DNA of 64,000 nt from Castellaniella sp035707805 (lineage in GTDB: Bacteria; Pseudomonadota; Gammaproteobacteria; Burkholderiales; Burkholderiaceae_B), in NCBI GenBank assembly GCA_035707805.1, contig DASSTS010000044.1, forward strand, positions 1-64,000. The letters are read 5' to 3'. Each line of letters opens with the position of its first letter. Within the stretch, counting starts at the first letter, position 1. The notes under the pieces were generated by a model. The model searched no databases. It was not told the origin of the DNA and saw nothing but the letters and a program-made list of their open reading frames with translations. Shown here one piece after another: positions 16,622 to 25,162 of the stretch. A program made the position numbers and the translations under genes.

Positions 16622-17875
16622 CTATTGGATGCGTTGGATGTCGGCGCCCAGAGCCTGCAGCTTGCGCTCCATGTGCTCGTAGCCGCGGTCCAGGTGATAG
16701 ATGCGCTCGACGGTCGTGCGGCCCTGGGCCGCGAGGCCGGCGATGACGAGGCTGGCCGAGGCCCGCAGATCGGTGGCCATGACGGTGGCGCCCAGCAGCT
16801 GCGCATGGCCCTGGACGACGGCGGTGTGGCCATCGATCTCGATGTCGGCGCCCATGCGGCAGAGTTCCTGCACGTGCATGAAGCGGTTCTCGAAGATGTT
16901 TTCCGTGATGACCGCGGTGCCTTCCGCCAGGGTGTTCAGCGCCATCAGCTGCGCCTGCATGTCGGTCGGGAAACCGGGATATTCGCTGGTGCGGAACCCC
17001 GTGGCGCGGGGCCGGCCGGCCATGCGGGCGCGGATCCAGTCGGGGCCGGTGGTGATCTCCAGTCCGGCGTCGCGCAGCTTGTCGAGCACGGCGCCCAGGG
17101 TGTCGGGGGCAGCGCGGCGCAGGGTGATGTCGCCGCCGGTGGCCGCCACCGCGCACAGGAAGGTGCCGGCCTCGATGCGGTCGGGCACGACGCTGTGGCG
17201 CGCCCCGTGCAGGCGTTCCACGCCCTCGATGACGATGCGGTCCGTGCCGTGGCCCTCGATGTGCGCGCCCATGGCGATCAGGACGCGGGCCAGGTCGACG
17301 ACCTCGGGCTCGCAGGCGGCGTTTTCCAGGACGGTGCGGCCCTCGGCCAGGGCGGCAGCCATCATCAGGTTCTCGGTGCCGGTGACCGTGACCATGTCGG
17401 TCAGGATGCTGGCGCCCTTCAGGCGCTGCGCCTCGGCCACGACGAAGCCGTGGTCGATGTGGATGCGCGCGCCCATGGCGGCCAGGCCCTTGATGTGCTG
17501 GTCCACGGGGCGCTGCCCGATGGCGCAGCCGCCGGGCAGGCTGACCCGGGCGCGGCCGAAGCGCGCGACCAGCGGCCCCAGCACCAGGATCGAGGCCCTC
17601 ATGGTCTTGACCAGCTCGTAGGGGGCCTCCTGGCTGTGGATCCGGTCGGCGTGCAGGACGACCTGCTCGGTCCCCGGGCGCTCGGTGCGCACGCCCATGC
17701 GTTCCAGCAGGGTCAGCGTCGTGCCGATGTCCCGCAGGGCGGGGATGTTGTCCAGCGTCAGCGGCTCGTCGGTCAGCAGTGCGGCGCAGAGGATGGGCAG
17801 CGCCGCGTTCTTGGCCCCGGAGATCGTGACTTCGCCATGCAGGGGGCGGCCGCCCTGGATGAGCAGCTTATCCAT
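16622..17875 (-). CDS. murA: UDP-N-acetylglucosamine 1-carboxyvinyltransferase MurA
   Basis: MurA carries out the first committed step of peptidoglycan synthesis and is the fosfomycin target. The 417-residue protein starts MDKLLIQGGRPLHGEVTISG. Lys22 in the GAKNAALPI motif and Cys117 in LPGGCAIGQRPVDQH correspond to the catalytic Lys and the PEP/fosfomycin-reactive Cys. The Cys is present, so no intrinsic Cys-to-Asp resistance is seen. The start overlaps the bolA-family gene by eight bases. The bolA-murA-hisG order is typical for Burkholderiales. Confidence 0.97.
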   Translation of the reverse strand: MDKLLIQGGRPLHGEVTISGAKNAALPILCAALLTDEPLTLDNIPALRDIGTTLTLLERMGVRTERPGTEQVVLHADRIHSQEAPYELVKTMRASILVLGPLVARFGRARVSLPGGCAIGQRPVDQHIKGLAAMGARIHIDHGFVVAEAQRLKGASILTDMVTVTGTENLMMAAALAEGRTVLENAACEPEVVDLARVLIAMGAHIEGHGTDRIVIEGVERLHGARHSVVPDRIEAGTFLCAVAATGGDITLRRAAPDTLGAVLDKLRDAGLEITTGPDWIRARMAGRPRATGFRTSEYPGFPTDMQAQLMALNTLAEGTAVITENIFENRFMHVQELCRMGADIEIDGHTAVVQGHAQLLGATVMATDLRASASLVIAGLAAQGRTTVERIYHLDRGYEHMERKLQALGADIQRIQ

Positions 17876-18119
17876 TGTCTTTGGCGGCGGCGTATTCGGC
17901 GGGTGTGAGGTTGCGCATCGACAGGGCGTGGATTTCCGCCCGCATGCGGTCGCCCAGCGCCTGGTAGACCGTGCGGTGGCGGGCGAGGGTGTTCTGCCCC
18001 TCGAAGGCCTTGCTGACGATCAGCGCCTCGAAATGGGCGCCGTCGCCGTAGACTTCGAGGTGTTCGCAGTCCAGGTGGTCGGCGATGTACTGGCGGACGA
18101 GTTCGGGGGTCGGCTGCAT
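17868..18119 (-). CDS. BolA/IbaG family protein
   Basis: This 83-residue BolA-family protein is of the IbaG type, which binds [2Fe-2S] clusters together with monothiol glutaredoxins. The conserved core is HFEALIVSKAFEGQNTLARHRT followed by VYQALGDRMRAEIHALSMRN; the C-terminal His of the cluster site is in that helix. It overlaps murA by eight bases and follows the ABC permease by three, a position shared with E. coli ibaG, which also precedes murA. Confidence 0.93.
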   Translation of the reverse strand: MQPTPELVRQYIADHLDCEHLEVYGDGAHFEALIVSKAFEGQNTLARHRTVYQALGDRMRAEIHALSMRNLTPAEYAAAKDNG

Positions 18120-18122
18120 GGC

Positions 18123-18914
18123 TTAACTCCGTAATTTGTAGCCTCGCGCCAGCAGGCGCAGGGCGAAGAGGCTGAGGGCGAGGGCGACGGCCAGGACCAC
18201 GGCCAGCCCGTGCCAGGGGGACACGTCCGAGACGGCGAAGAAGCCGTAGCGGAAGCCGTCGATCATGTAGAAGACGGGATTCCAGCTGGATACGGCCTGC
18301 CAGAAGGGCGGCAGGCTGTGGATCGAATAGAACACGCCCGACAGGAAGGTGGCCGGGACGATGAGGAAGTTCTGGAAGGCGGCGAGCTGGTCGAATTTCT
18401 CGGACCACAGGCCGGCGATCAGGCCCAGCGTGCCCAGGATCCAGCAAGACAGCACGGCGAAGGCCAGCAGCCACAGGGGTTCGGAGATCGGCAGGCGCAC
18501 GAAGAGCAGCGCCACGGCCCAGATGCAGGCGCCGACCGCCAGGCCGCGGGCGACGGCCGCCACCAGGTACGCGGCGAAGATCTGCCGGTGGGAGAAAGGC
18601 GGCAGCAGCACGAAGATCAGGTTGCCGGTGATGCGGCTCTGGATCAGAGACGAGGACGGATTGGCGAAGCTGTTTTGCAGCATGCTCATCATCATCAGGC
18701 CGGGGATCAGGAAGGCCGTGTAGGGCAGGCTGCCGTAGACCTGGACGCGGTCTTCGAGCACGTGAGAGAAGATCAGCAAGTACAGCAGGGCCGTGACGAC
18801 CGGGGCGGCGATGGTCTGCAGGCCGACCTTCCAGAAGCGCATCAGTTCCTTGTGCAGCAGCGTCGGAAAGCCGGAGCCCATGGCGGGCCGTGCCTGGGAA
18901 AGCGGGCGGATCAT
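18123..18914 (-). CDS. ABC-2 type transporter permease (YadH-like)
   Basis: This 263-residue protein has six hydrophobic segments and the ABC-2 family pattern of small exporters such as YadH and NodJ. Examples are AAPVVTALLYLLIFSHVL, FLIPGLMMMSMLQNSF and the C-terminal FLSGVFYSIHSLPPFWQAVS followed by WNPVFYMIDGFRYGF. The ATG overlaps the stop of the ATPase gene as ATGA, so the two form one transporter. The substrate is unknown. Its place between mla genes and murA suggests an envelope role, but that is inference. A second ATG 11 codons later is an alternative start. Confidence 0.88.
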   Translation of the reverse strand: MIRPLSQARPAMGSGFPTLLHKELMRFWKVGLQTIAAPVVTALLYLLIFSHVLEDRVQVYGSLPYTAFLIPGLMMMSMLQNSFANPSSSLIQSRITGNLIFVLLPPFSHRQIFAAYLVAAVARGLAVGACIWAVALLFVRLPISEPLWLLAFAVLSCWILGTLGLIAGLWSEKFDQLAAFQNFLIVPATFLSGVFYSIHSLPPFWQAVSSWNPVFYMIDGFRYGFFAVSDVSPWHGLAVVLAVALALSLFALRLLARGYKLRS

Positions 18915-19702
18915 AGTTCGGCCTCGAGGAGGGAGTCGTCGTGCATGATGTGCACGAAGGCGTCTTCCAGGTCGGCGCCGCCGAAGCGGGCCATCAGGGC
19001 CTGGGTGGTGTCCAGCGCCACGACGTGGCCCGACTTGAGCATGGCGACCCGTCCGCACAGGGCCTCGGCCTCTTCCAGGTAGTGGGTGGTCAGCAGGATG
19101 GTGTGGCCGGCCTGGTTGAGGCGCGTGATGAAGTCCCACAGCGTCCGGCGCAGGTCCACGTCCACGCCGGCGGTGGGCTCGTCCAGGATGATGACGGGCG
19201 GGCGGTGGACCAGGGCCTGGGCGACCAGCACCCGGCGCTTCATGCCGCCCGACAGGGCCCGCATATTGGTTTCCGCCTTGTCCAGCAGGCCCAGGTTGTC
19301 CAGGACCTCGTCGATCCAGTCGTCGTTGTGTCGCAGGCCGAAATAGCCTGATTGCAGGCGCAGGGTCTCGCGCACCGTGAAGAAGGGGTCGTAGACGATT
19401 TCCTGCGGCACCACGCCCAGGGACTGGCGGGCGCGGCGGAAATCGGCCACCACGTCGTAGTCGCAGACCCGCGCGCTGCCTGTGGTGGCGCGCGCCAGGC
19501 CGGCGAGAATGGAGATCAGGGTCGTCTTGCCGGCGCCGTTGGGGCCCAGCAGGCCGAAGAATTCACCATGTTCGATGGTCAGGCTGACATCGTGCAGCGC
19601 CCGGAATCCCGCAGGCGCGGGGCGCCCGGAGAGCCGGTCGCGCAGGGACGGTCGGGCGGGGGCGTAGATCTTGGAGACGTGTTGCAGGTCGAGAGCAGGC
19701 AT
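18911..19702 (-). CDS. ABC transporter ATP-binding protein (YadG-like)
   Basis: This 263-residue ATPase pairs with the following permease. It has Walker A (LLGPNGAGKTTLISIL), the signature LSGGMKRRVLVAQAL, Walker B in PVIILDEPTAGVDVDLRRTL, and the H-loop LLTTHYLEEAE. The start at 19702 (MPALDLQHVSKIY) is preferred over one 11 codons upstream because it gives the standard N-terminus. It lies 107 bases after mlaC. In many relatives a small STAS gene (mlaB) fills this interval; none is here. Confidence 0.92.
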   Translation of the reverse strand: MPALDLQHVSKIYAPARPSLRDRLSGRPAPAGFRALHDVSLTIEHGEFFGLLGPNGAGKTTLISILAGLARATTGSARVCDYDVVADFRRARQSLGVVPQEIVYDPFFTVRETLRLQSGYFGLRHNDDWIDEVLDNLGLLDKAETNMRALSGGMKRRVLVAQALVHRPPVIILDEPTAGVDVDLRRTLWDFITRLNQAGHTILLTTHYLEEAEALCGRVAMLKSGHVVALDTTQALMARFGGADLEDAFVHIMHDDSLLEAEL

Positions 19703-19809
19703 GGGCAGACAATGGCGCCCCGAAGTGGGCGCCATCAGCCATTATAAGCGGGGATCGGTAAGGGGCGGGGCCGGCCTGGCCAGCGGCCGGCAGCGGGCGC
19801 GCGGCGTGC

Positions 19810-20463
19810 TTATTGCCCGCTTTTCGCGTTCAGCGCCTTGATCAGGCCGTCGACGCCGCTGCGGCCGATTTCCTGGGCGAACTGGTTGCGGTAGTTCTGG
19901 ATCAGCCAGATGCCTTCGACGTTCAGGTCGTAGACCTTCCAGCCCGCCTCGGTCTTTTCCAGGCGGTAGTCGACGCCGATGGGCGAGCTGTTGGGCTGGG
20001 ACACGGAGGTGCGCACGACCGCGTCGTCGCCCTGTGCGTCGCCGCGGAAGGGCAGCAGCGTGATGGTGGTGGCGGGCGTGACGCGGGTGAACGCGCCGCT
20101 GTAGGTGCGGATCAGGGTGCCGGTGAAGGCCTTGACCAGCTCGGCCTGCTGCTGGGCCGAGGCCTGGCGCCAGTAGCGGCCGGCGGCCAGGCGGGTGGTC
20201 TTGTTCATGTCCACATAGGGCAGCGCGTATTGGCGCACCAGCGCGGTGATGTGGCTGACGTCGCCCTTGAGCGCGAGGGGATCGGCCTTGACGGCATCGA
20301 GCATGTTGTTGGCGACCGCGCCCAGGAATACGTCGGGGGCCGCCTTGGGATCCACGGCATGTTCGGCGTGCGCCGCCGGGGCGGCGCACAGCGCCAGCGC
20401 CAGGCCCAGCAGGCCGGCGCGGGTCGCCCGGCGCAGGTTCGACAGAAGGAAGGACATCGTCAT
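19810..20463 (-). CDS. mlaC: Phospholipid-binding protein MlaC (Ttg2D family)
   Basis: MlaC is the periplasmic shuttle that moves phospholipids between MlaA in the outer membrane and MlaFEDB in the inner membrane. The 217-residue protein has a signal peptide ending about residue 33 (LCAAPAAHAEHAVDP). Family motifs are LPYVDMNKTTRLAAGRYWRQ, AFTGTLIRTYSGAF and WLIQNYRNQFAQEI near the C-terminus. The start at 20463 has GGAG five bases before it; ATG 20457 is a second option. It is 79 bases after mlaA. Confidence 0.93.
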   Translation of the reverse strand: MTMSFLLSNLRRATRAGLLGLALALCAAPAAHAEHAVDPKAAPDVFLGAVANNMLDAVKADPLALKGDVSHITALVRQYALPYVDMNKTTRLAAGRYWRQASAQQQAELVKAFTGTLIRTYSGAFTRVTPATTITLLPFRGDAQGDDAVVRTSVSQPNSSPIGVDYRLEKTEAGWKVYDLNVEGIWLIQNYRNQFAQEIGRSGVDGLIKALNAKSGQ

Positions 20464-20542
20464 GAGGGCTCCAGAGAGGGTCGGAGCGGCCCGGTCACCC
20501 GGCCTTGCGGCTGGGAGTCCCGGACGTCCGGTCCGACAGAGT

Positions 20543-21382
20543 TCAGTGGGTGGGTTCGGCTTCCGGGTCTTCGTACACCGGGAGGCTGTCGGCGCCAGGG
20601 GCGCCCGGCTTTTGTTCCAGCGCATCCTCGGTGCTGGCCCGCTCGCCGTGCGTCCGGCTGTCCAGCATAGCCTTGCGGCGCTGCAGATAGGCGTCACGGA
20701 TGAAACTGTATTTGTCCAGGGCGATCTGGTCCACCAGCCGGTCGGCCTCCAGCAGATTGGCGCGGGTGTCGACGATGTACAGGCCCAGGATCGAATTGCG
20801 GACCGGCACGTTGTCGATGGCGAAGACCGCGGCGGTGGGCGTCACCGGCGCCGTCAGGGTGACGGCGGTGCCCACGCCGTCGCGCACCGTGCTGGGGCCC
20901 AGGAAGGGCAGCACGAAATACGGCCCCTGGCCGAAGCCCCAGACGCCCAGCGTCATCCCGAAGTCGTTGGGGATCTTGCGGGCGCCGTGCATCGAGGCGA
21001 CGTCGATGCAGCCGCCCAGGCCGGCGGTGGTGTTGAACAACACCCGGCCGAAGGTGTCGACGAAGTCGCGCCCGCGCCCCTGCAGCAGGCTGTTGATGGC
21101 CGACCAGACGTCGCCCAGGTTGCTGAAGACGTTGTGCACACAGGTGCGCACGGGCCGCGGCGTGACCTTTTCATAGCCCGTGGCGATGGGCTTGAGCACC
21201 GCGCGGTCCACCGCGTCGTTGAAGGTGTACATGCCGCGGTTGTAGGATTCCCAGGGATCGTTGGGGGACGGATGCGGCACCTGGGCGCAGCCGGCCATCA
21301 GCGTCGCGGCGGCCAGGGCCAGCACGGCGCGCGCCGTGCGGCTGCGGCGGACGGGAGCGGTTTGGGGGGCGGTCGAAGTCAT
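20543..21382 (-). CDS. mlaA: Outer-membrane lipoprotein MlaA (VacJ)
   Basis: MlaA is an outer-membrane ring-shaped lipoprotein that removes misplaced phospholipids from the outer leaflet. The 279-residue protein has a lipoprotein signal with Cys32 in TLMAGCAQVP. The family core follows: NDPWESYNRGMYTFNDAVDR, NVFSNLGDVWSAINSLLQG, GLGGCIDVASMHG and GPYFVLPFLGPSTVRDGVG. A charged, Pro-rich tail ends the protein. In this cluster mlaA lies inside the mla operon between mlaD and mlaC, as in other Burkholderiales, rather than apart as in E. coli. Confidence 0.95.
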   Translation of the reverse strand: MTSTAPQTAPVRRSRTARAVLALAAATLMAGCAQVPHPSPNDPWESYNRGMYTFNDAVDRAVLKPIATGYEKVTPRPVRTCVHNVFSNLGDVWSAINSLLQGRGRDFVDTFGRVLFNTTAGLGGCIDVASMHGARKIPNDFGMTLGVWGFGQGPYFVLPFLGPSTVRDGVGTAVTLTAPVTPTAAVFAIDNVPVRNSILGLYIVDTRANLLEADRLVDQIALDKYSFIRDAYLQRRKAMLDSRTHGERASTEDALEQKPGAPGADSLPVYEDPEAEPTH

Positions 21383-21491
21383 GGATAGATTGACGGACGG
21401 GTGGACGGACGGGCGGCCGGGCCGGACATGCTGCGCATTGTAACCTTACTGGCCTGAGGGACGGCCCCTGGACGGCCGGCCCGCGCGGCCT

Positions 21492-22022
21492 TCAGTGCGC
21501 CGCCGCCGGGGCCGGCGCGGCGCCGGGTGCTGGTGCGGGTGCCGGTGCGGGTGCGGCGGCCGAGCCCTCTTTCTCGGCGGAGTTGTACAGGAACTTGCTG
21601 ATCAGGTCCTCGAGCACGACGGCGGATTGTGTGAATTCGATGACGCCCCCGTCGGCGAGGTTCTTGTCCTCGCCGCCCGGGGTCAGGCCGATGTACTGTT
21701 CGCCCAGCAGGCCCGAGGTCAGGATGGAGGCCGAGGTGTCGGTGGGGAAGGCGTACTGTTTTTCCAAGTCCAGCGTCACCGTAGCCTGGAATCGCTGGTT
21801 GTCGAAGCCGATCGAGGCCACGCGGCCGACGACGACGCCGCTGCTTTTCACGGGCGCCCGGACCTTGAGGCCGCCGACGTTGTCGAAATAGGCCTGCACC
21901 CGGTAGGTGGGCGCAAAGGAGAACGAACTCATGTTGCCCGCCCGCAGCGCCAGGAACACCAGGGCGACCAGGCCCAGCAGGATGAACAGCCCTACCCAGA
22001 AATCGGTTTTTTCGCGTGTCAT
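21492..22022 (-). CDS. mlaD: Phospholipid transport protein MlaD (MCE domain)
   Basis: MlaD is an inner-membrane-anchored MCE protein whose hexameric ring sits on MlaE and passes lipids to or from MlaC. The 176-residue protein has one N-terminal helix (about 9-27, FWVGLFILLGLVALVFLAL). The MCE domain follows with YFDNVGGLKVRAPVKSSGVV and SGLLGEQYIGLTPGG. The last 25 residues are an Ala-Pro-rich low-complexity tail, seen as a GC-only stretch at about 21495-21560. mlaE ends 11 bases upstream. Confidence 0.94.
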   Translation of the reverse strand: MTREKTDFWVGLFILLGLVALVFLALRAGNMSSFSFAPTYRVQAYFDNVGGLKVRAPVKSSGVVVGRVASIGFDNQRFQATVTLDLEKQYAFPTDTSASILTSGLLGEQYIGLTPGGEDKNLADGGVIEFTQSAVVLEDLISKFLYNSAEKEGSAAAPAPAPAPAPGAAPAPAAAH

Positions 22023-22033
22023 GAAGAAAATCC

Positions 22034-22822
22034 TTAGTGCGCGAACATCAGCGCCGTCAGCAGAAAGTCGAGCCCCAGAACGGCCAGCGCGCCGCTGACC
22101 ACCGTGCGCGTGGTGGCGCGCGAGACGCCTTCCGGCGTGGGCAGCGAGGTCCAGCCCTGGTACAGCGCGATCAGGGTGACGATCACGCCGAACACCAGGC
22201 TCTTGATCACGCCGTTGAGCACGTCGTCGACGACGTCCACCCCGCCCTGCATCTGGGACCAGAACGCCCCCGGGTCGATGCCGATCAGCACGACCCCGAC
22301 GAACCAGCCGCCCAGGATGCCGACCATTGAAAAGAACGCCGCCAGCACCGGCATGGCGATCACGCCGCCCCAGAAGCGCGGCGCCAGCACCCGGCGCACC
22401 GGATCCACGGCCATGACCTCCATGGCCGACAGCTGTTCGCCGGCCTTCATCAGGCCGATTTCCGCCGTGAGCGAGGTGCCCGCCCGGCCGGCGAACAGCA
22501 GCGCGGTGACGACGGGGCCGAGCTCGCGGGTGAGCGACAGGGCCACCAGCAGGCCGAGGGCTTCTTCGGAGCCGTAGCGGTTGAGCGTGTAGTAGCCCTG
22601 CAGGCCCAGCACGAAGCCCACGAAGAGCCCCGATACGCCGATGATGAGCAGGGAGTGGTTGCCGATGAAGTGGACTTGTTGCGCGGTCAGGCGCGGGCGG
22701 CGCCAGAGGACGGCGCTGCGCGCCAGGATCGCGGCGAACAGGCGGGCGAAGGCCCCCAGGCCCCGGACCGTGGACACGAAGCCGCGGCCCAGGCCGGCGA
22801 TATGGTTTGACAGCGCGTTCAT
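22034..22822 (-). CDS. mlaE: Phospholipid ABC transporter permease MlaE
   Basis: MlaE is the permease of the Mla lipid transporter. The 262-residue protein belongs to the MlaE/YrbE family, with FIGNHSLLIIGVSGLFVGFV at the first helices. Further family motifs are SLTRELGPVVTALLFAGRAG, TAEIGLMKAGEQLSAMEVMA and VDPVRRVLAPRFWGGVIAMP. Start and mlaF stop share ATGA, so the ATPase and permease are made together. The order mlaF-mlaE-mlaD is standard. Confidence 0.95.
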   Translation of the reverse strand: MNALSNHIAGLGRGFVSTVRGLGAFARLFAAILARSAVLWRRPRLTAQQVHFIGNHSLLIIGVSGLFVGFVLGLQGYYTLNRYGSEEALGLLVALSLTRELGPVVTALLFAGRAGTSLTAEIGLMKAGEQLSAMEVMAVDPVRRVLAPRFWGGVIAMPVLAAFFSMVGILGGWFVGVVLIGIDPGAFWSQMQGGVDVVDDVLNGVIKSLVFGVIVTLIALYQGWTSLPTPEGVSRATTRTVVSGALAVLGLDFLLTALMFAH

Positions 22823-23640
22823 GCCGTCCCCCGGCGTGCCGCCAGCCAGCGTTCGAAGGCCGGCGTCAGCGGATAGTGAAAGCCGATGGGGCCATCCGGA
22901 CGGCCCTGCAGGAACTGCTGCAGGTAGTCGTCCTGGGCGGCGGAGAGCTCGGCGGGCGTGCCGTGGGCCATGAGCCGTCCCTGGCCGATCAGGTAGACCT
23001 GGTCGACGATGGCGAAGGATTCCGCCACATCGTGGGTGATCAGGACGGAAGCGCAGCCGAGCTGGTCGGTCATGGTGCGGATCAATTGGGCGGTGATGCC
23101 CAGGGAAATCGGATCCAGGCCGGCGAAGGGCTCGTCGTAGAGGATGAGTTCGGGTTCCAGCACGATGGCGCGCGCCAGGGCCACGCGCCGCGCCATGCCG
23201 CCGGAGATCTCCGAGATGCGCAGGTGCGCCGCGTGGCGCAGGCCGACGGCCTGCAGCTTGTCGAGCACGCGCTCGAGGATTTGCTGTTCGGAAATGCAGG
23301 TGTGCTCGCGCAGCGGAAAGGCGACGTTCTCGAAGACATCGAGGTCGGTGAACAGCGCCCCGCCCTGGAACAGCACGCCCATGCGCTGGCGGATTTCCCG
23401 CAGGGGCTCGCCCTGAAGGCCGTCCATGTCGCGGCCGAACACCGTGATCCGGCCGGCCCGCGGGGGCAGCTGGCCGGTGATGGCCCGCAGCAGCGTGGTC
23501 TTGCCGGATCCGGATCCGCCCATCATGGCCACGACCTGGCCCGGCATCACCTGCAGGTCGATGTCGCGCAGCACCGTGAATTCGCCGTATCCCAGCGAGA
23601 CGCCGGCGAAGGTGACGAGAGGGGTGGGGGTGGTGGTCAT
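22819..23640 (-). CDS. mlaF: Phospholipid ABC transporter ATP-binding protein MlaF
   Basis: MlaF energises the Mla transporter. The 273-residue ATPase has Walker A (MMGGSGSGKTTLLRAI), a Q-loop in MGVLFQGGALFTDLDVFENV, signature SGGMARRVALARAI, Walker B in LILYDEPFAGLDPISLG, and the H-loop VLITHDVAESF. The start at 23640 (MTTTPTPLVTFAGVSLGYGE) is chosen for its standard N-terminus. gltD ends 44 bases upstream on the same strand, so read-through from gltBD is possible. It is the first gene of mlaF-E-D-A-C. Confidence 0.95.
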   Translation of the reverse strand: MTTTPTPLVTFAGVSLGYGEFTVLRDIDLQVMPGQVVAMMGGSGSGKTTLLRAITGQLPPRAGRITVFGRDMDGLQGEPLREIRQRMGVLFQGGALFTDLDVFENVAFPLREHTCISEQQILERVLDKLQAVGLRHAAHLRISEISGGMARRVALARAIVLEPELILYDEPFAGLDPISLGITAQLIRTMTDQLGCASVLITHDVAESFAIVDQVYLIGQGRLMAHGTPAELSAAQDDYLQQFLQGRPDGPIGFHYPLTPAFERWLAARRGTA

Positions 23641-23684
23641 GCCGATGGGGACTGGCCTCTTTCCATGGGCATGATTGTACCTGT

Positions 23685-25148
23685 TCAGCGCGGCAGCACC
23701 GAGGATCCCATCAGGTACTCGTCCACCGAGCGGGCGCACTGCCGGCCTTCGCGGATCGCCCAGACCACCAGGGACTGGCCGCGCCGCATGTCGCCGGCGG
23801 CGAAGACCTTCGGCCGCGTGCTGCAGTAGTCGTCGGTCGTGGCCCGCGCATTGCCCCGCACGTCCAGCTCGATGCCGAAGGCGTCCAGCACCGAACGCAC
23901 CGGCGAGACGAAACCCATGGCCAGCAGCACCAGGTCGGCCTGGATCTCGAAGCGCGAATCCTTGACCTCGCGCATCTTCATCTGGCCGGTCGCCTTGTCC
24001 TTGAGCCATTCCAGGCGCGTGGCGACGAGCTTCTCGACCTTGCCGCCCTTGCCCTCGAAGGCTTGCGTGCCGACGGCCCAGTCGCGCTGGCAGCCTTCCT
24101 CGTGGGAGGAGGACGTGCGCAGCTTGAGCGGCCAGTAGGGCCAGGTCAGCAGTTTGTTTTCTTCCTCGGGCGGGCGGAACATCAGTTCGAACTGCGTGAC
24201 CGAGGCCGCGCCCTGGCGGTTGCTGGTGCCCACGCAGTCCGAGCCGGTGTCGCCGCCGCCGATCACCACGACGTGCTTGCCTTTGGCGTTGATGGGCTTG
24301 GCGATGCGGTCGCCGTGGTTGGTCTTGTTCTGCTGGCGCAGGAAGTCCATGGCGAAATGGACGCCGCGCAGCTCGCGGCCGGCCACGGGCAGGTCGCGCG
24401 GCTGTTCGCAGCCGCCGGCCAGCACGACCGCGTCGTGGTGCGCCAGCAGCTCGTCCGGGGTGATGACGGTCAGACCGTCCTCGGCATCCTCGGGACGGCC
24501 GATGTAGGTGGAGGGGAAGAATTCCACGCCTTCGGCTTCCAGTTGCGCCAGGCGCCGGTCGATGTGGGATTTCTCCAGCTTGAAGTCGGGGATCCCGTAG
24601 CGCAGCAGCCCGCCGATGCGGTTGCTCTTCTCGTAGACCGACACGGTGTGGCCGACGCGGGCCAGCTGCTGGGCGCAGGCCAGGCCGGCGGGGCCCGAGC
24701 CCACGATGGCGACCCGCTTGCCGGTCTTGCGGGCCGGCGGCTGGGGCACCACCCAGCCTTCCTGCCAGCCGCGCTCGATGATGGTGTGCTCGATGGACTT
24801 GATGCCGACCGCCGTGTCGTTCAGGTTCAGCGTACAGGCCGCCTCGCAGGGCGCGGGGCAGATGCGTCCGGTGAACTCCGGGAAATTGTTGGTCGACAGC
24901 AGCGTGTCCAGGGCGCGCTTCCAGTCCTGGCGGTAGACCAGGTCATTCCAGTCGGGAATGATGTTGTTGACCGGGCAGGCGTGGGTGCAGAAGGGCACGC
25001 CGCAGTCCATGCAGCGAGCGCCCTGCACGCGGGCTTCCTCGTCGTTCAGGGGGGAGACGAACTCCTTCCAGTGGCGCAGACGGGATTCCGGCGCCTCGTA
25101 GGCCGGCTTGACCCGGTCGAATTCCATGAAACCAGTGATTTTTCCCAT
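23685..25148 (-). CDS. gltD: Glutamate synthase small subunit GltD
   Basis: GltD passes electrons from NADPH through FAD and iron-sulfur clusters to GltB. The 487-residue protein has the N-terminal cluster cysteines in CMDCGVPFCTHACPVNN and ICPAPCEAACTLN. The FAD-binding GSGPAGLACAQQLARVGH and NADPH-binding VIGGGDTGSDCVG motifs follow. The C-terminal KVFAAGDMRRGQSLVVWAIR completes the flavoprotein. It is 14 bases after gltB. The pair makes glutamate from glutamine and 2-oxoglutarate. Confidence 0.97.
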   Translation of the reverse strand: MGKITGFMEFDRVKPAYEAPESRLRHWKEFVSPLNDEEARVQGARCMDCGVPFCTHACPVNNIIPDWNDLVYRQDWKRALDTLLSTNNFPEFTGRICPAPCEAACTLNLNDTAVGIKSIEHTIIERGWQEGWVVPQPPARKTGKRVAIVGSGPAGLACAQQLARVGHTVSVYEKSNRIGGLLRYGIPDFKLEKSHIDRRLAQLEAEGVEFFPSTYIGRPEDAEDGLTVITPDELLAHHDAVVLAGGCEQPRDLPVAGRELRGVHFAMDFLRQQNKTNHGDRIAKPINAKGKHVVVIGGGDTGSDCVGTSNRQGAASVTQFELMFRPPEEENKLLTWPYWPLKLRTSSSHEEGCQRDWAVGTQAFEGKGGKVEKLVATRLEWLKDKATGQMKMREVKDSRFEIQADLVLLAMGFVSPVRSVLDAFGIELDVRGNARATTDDYCSTRPKVFAAGDMRRGQSLVVWAIREGRQCARSVDEYLMGSSVLPR

Positions 25149-25162
25149 GATGCGGTATTCCT

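Noticed and set aside
21495..21560. GC-only repetitive stretch at the end of mlaD
   Set aside because: It encodes the Ala-Pro tail of MlaD and is low-complexity coding sequence, not a separate repeat element.
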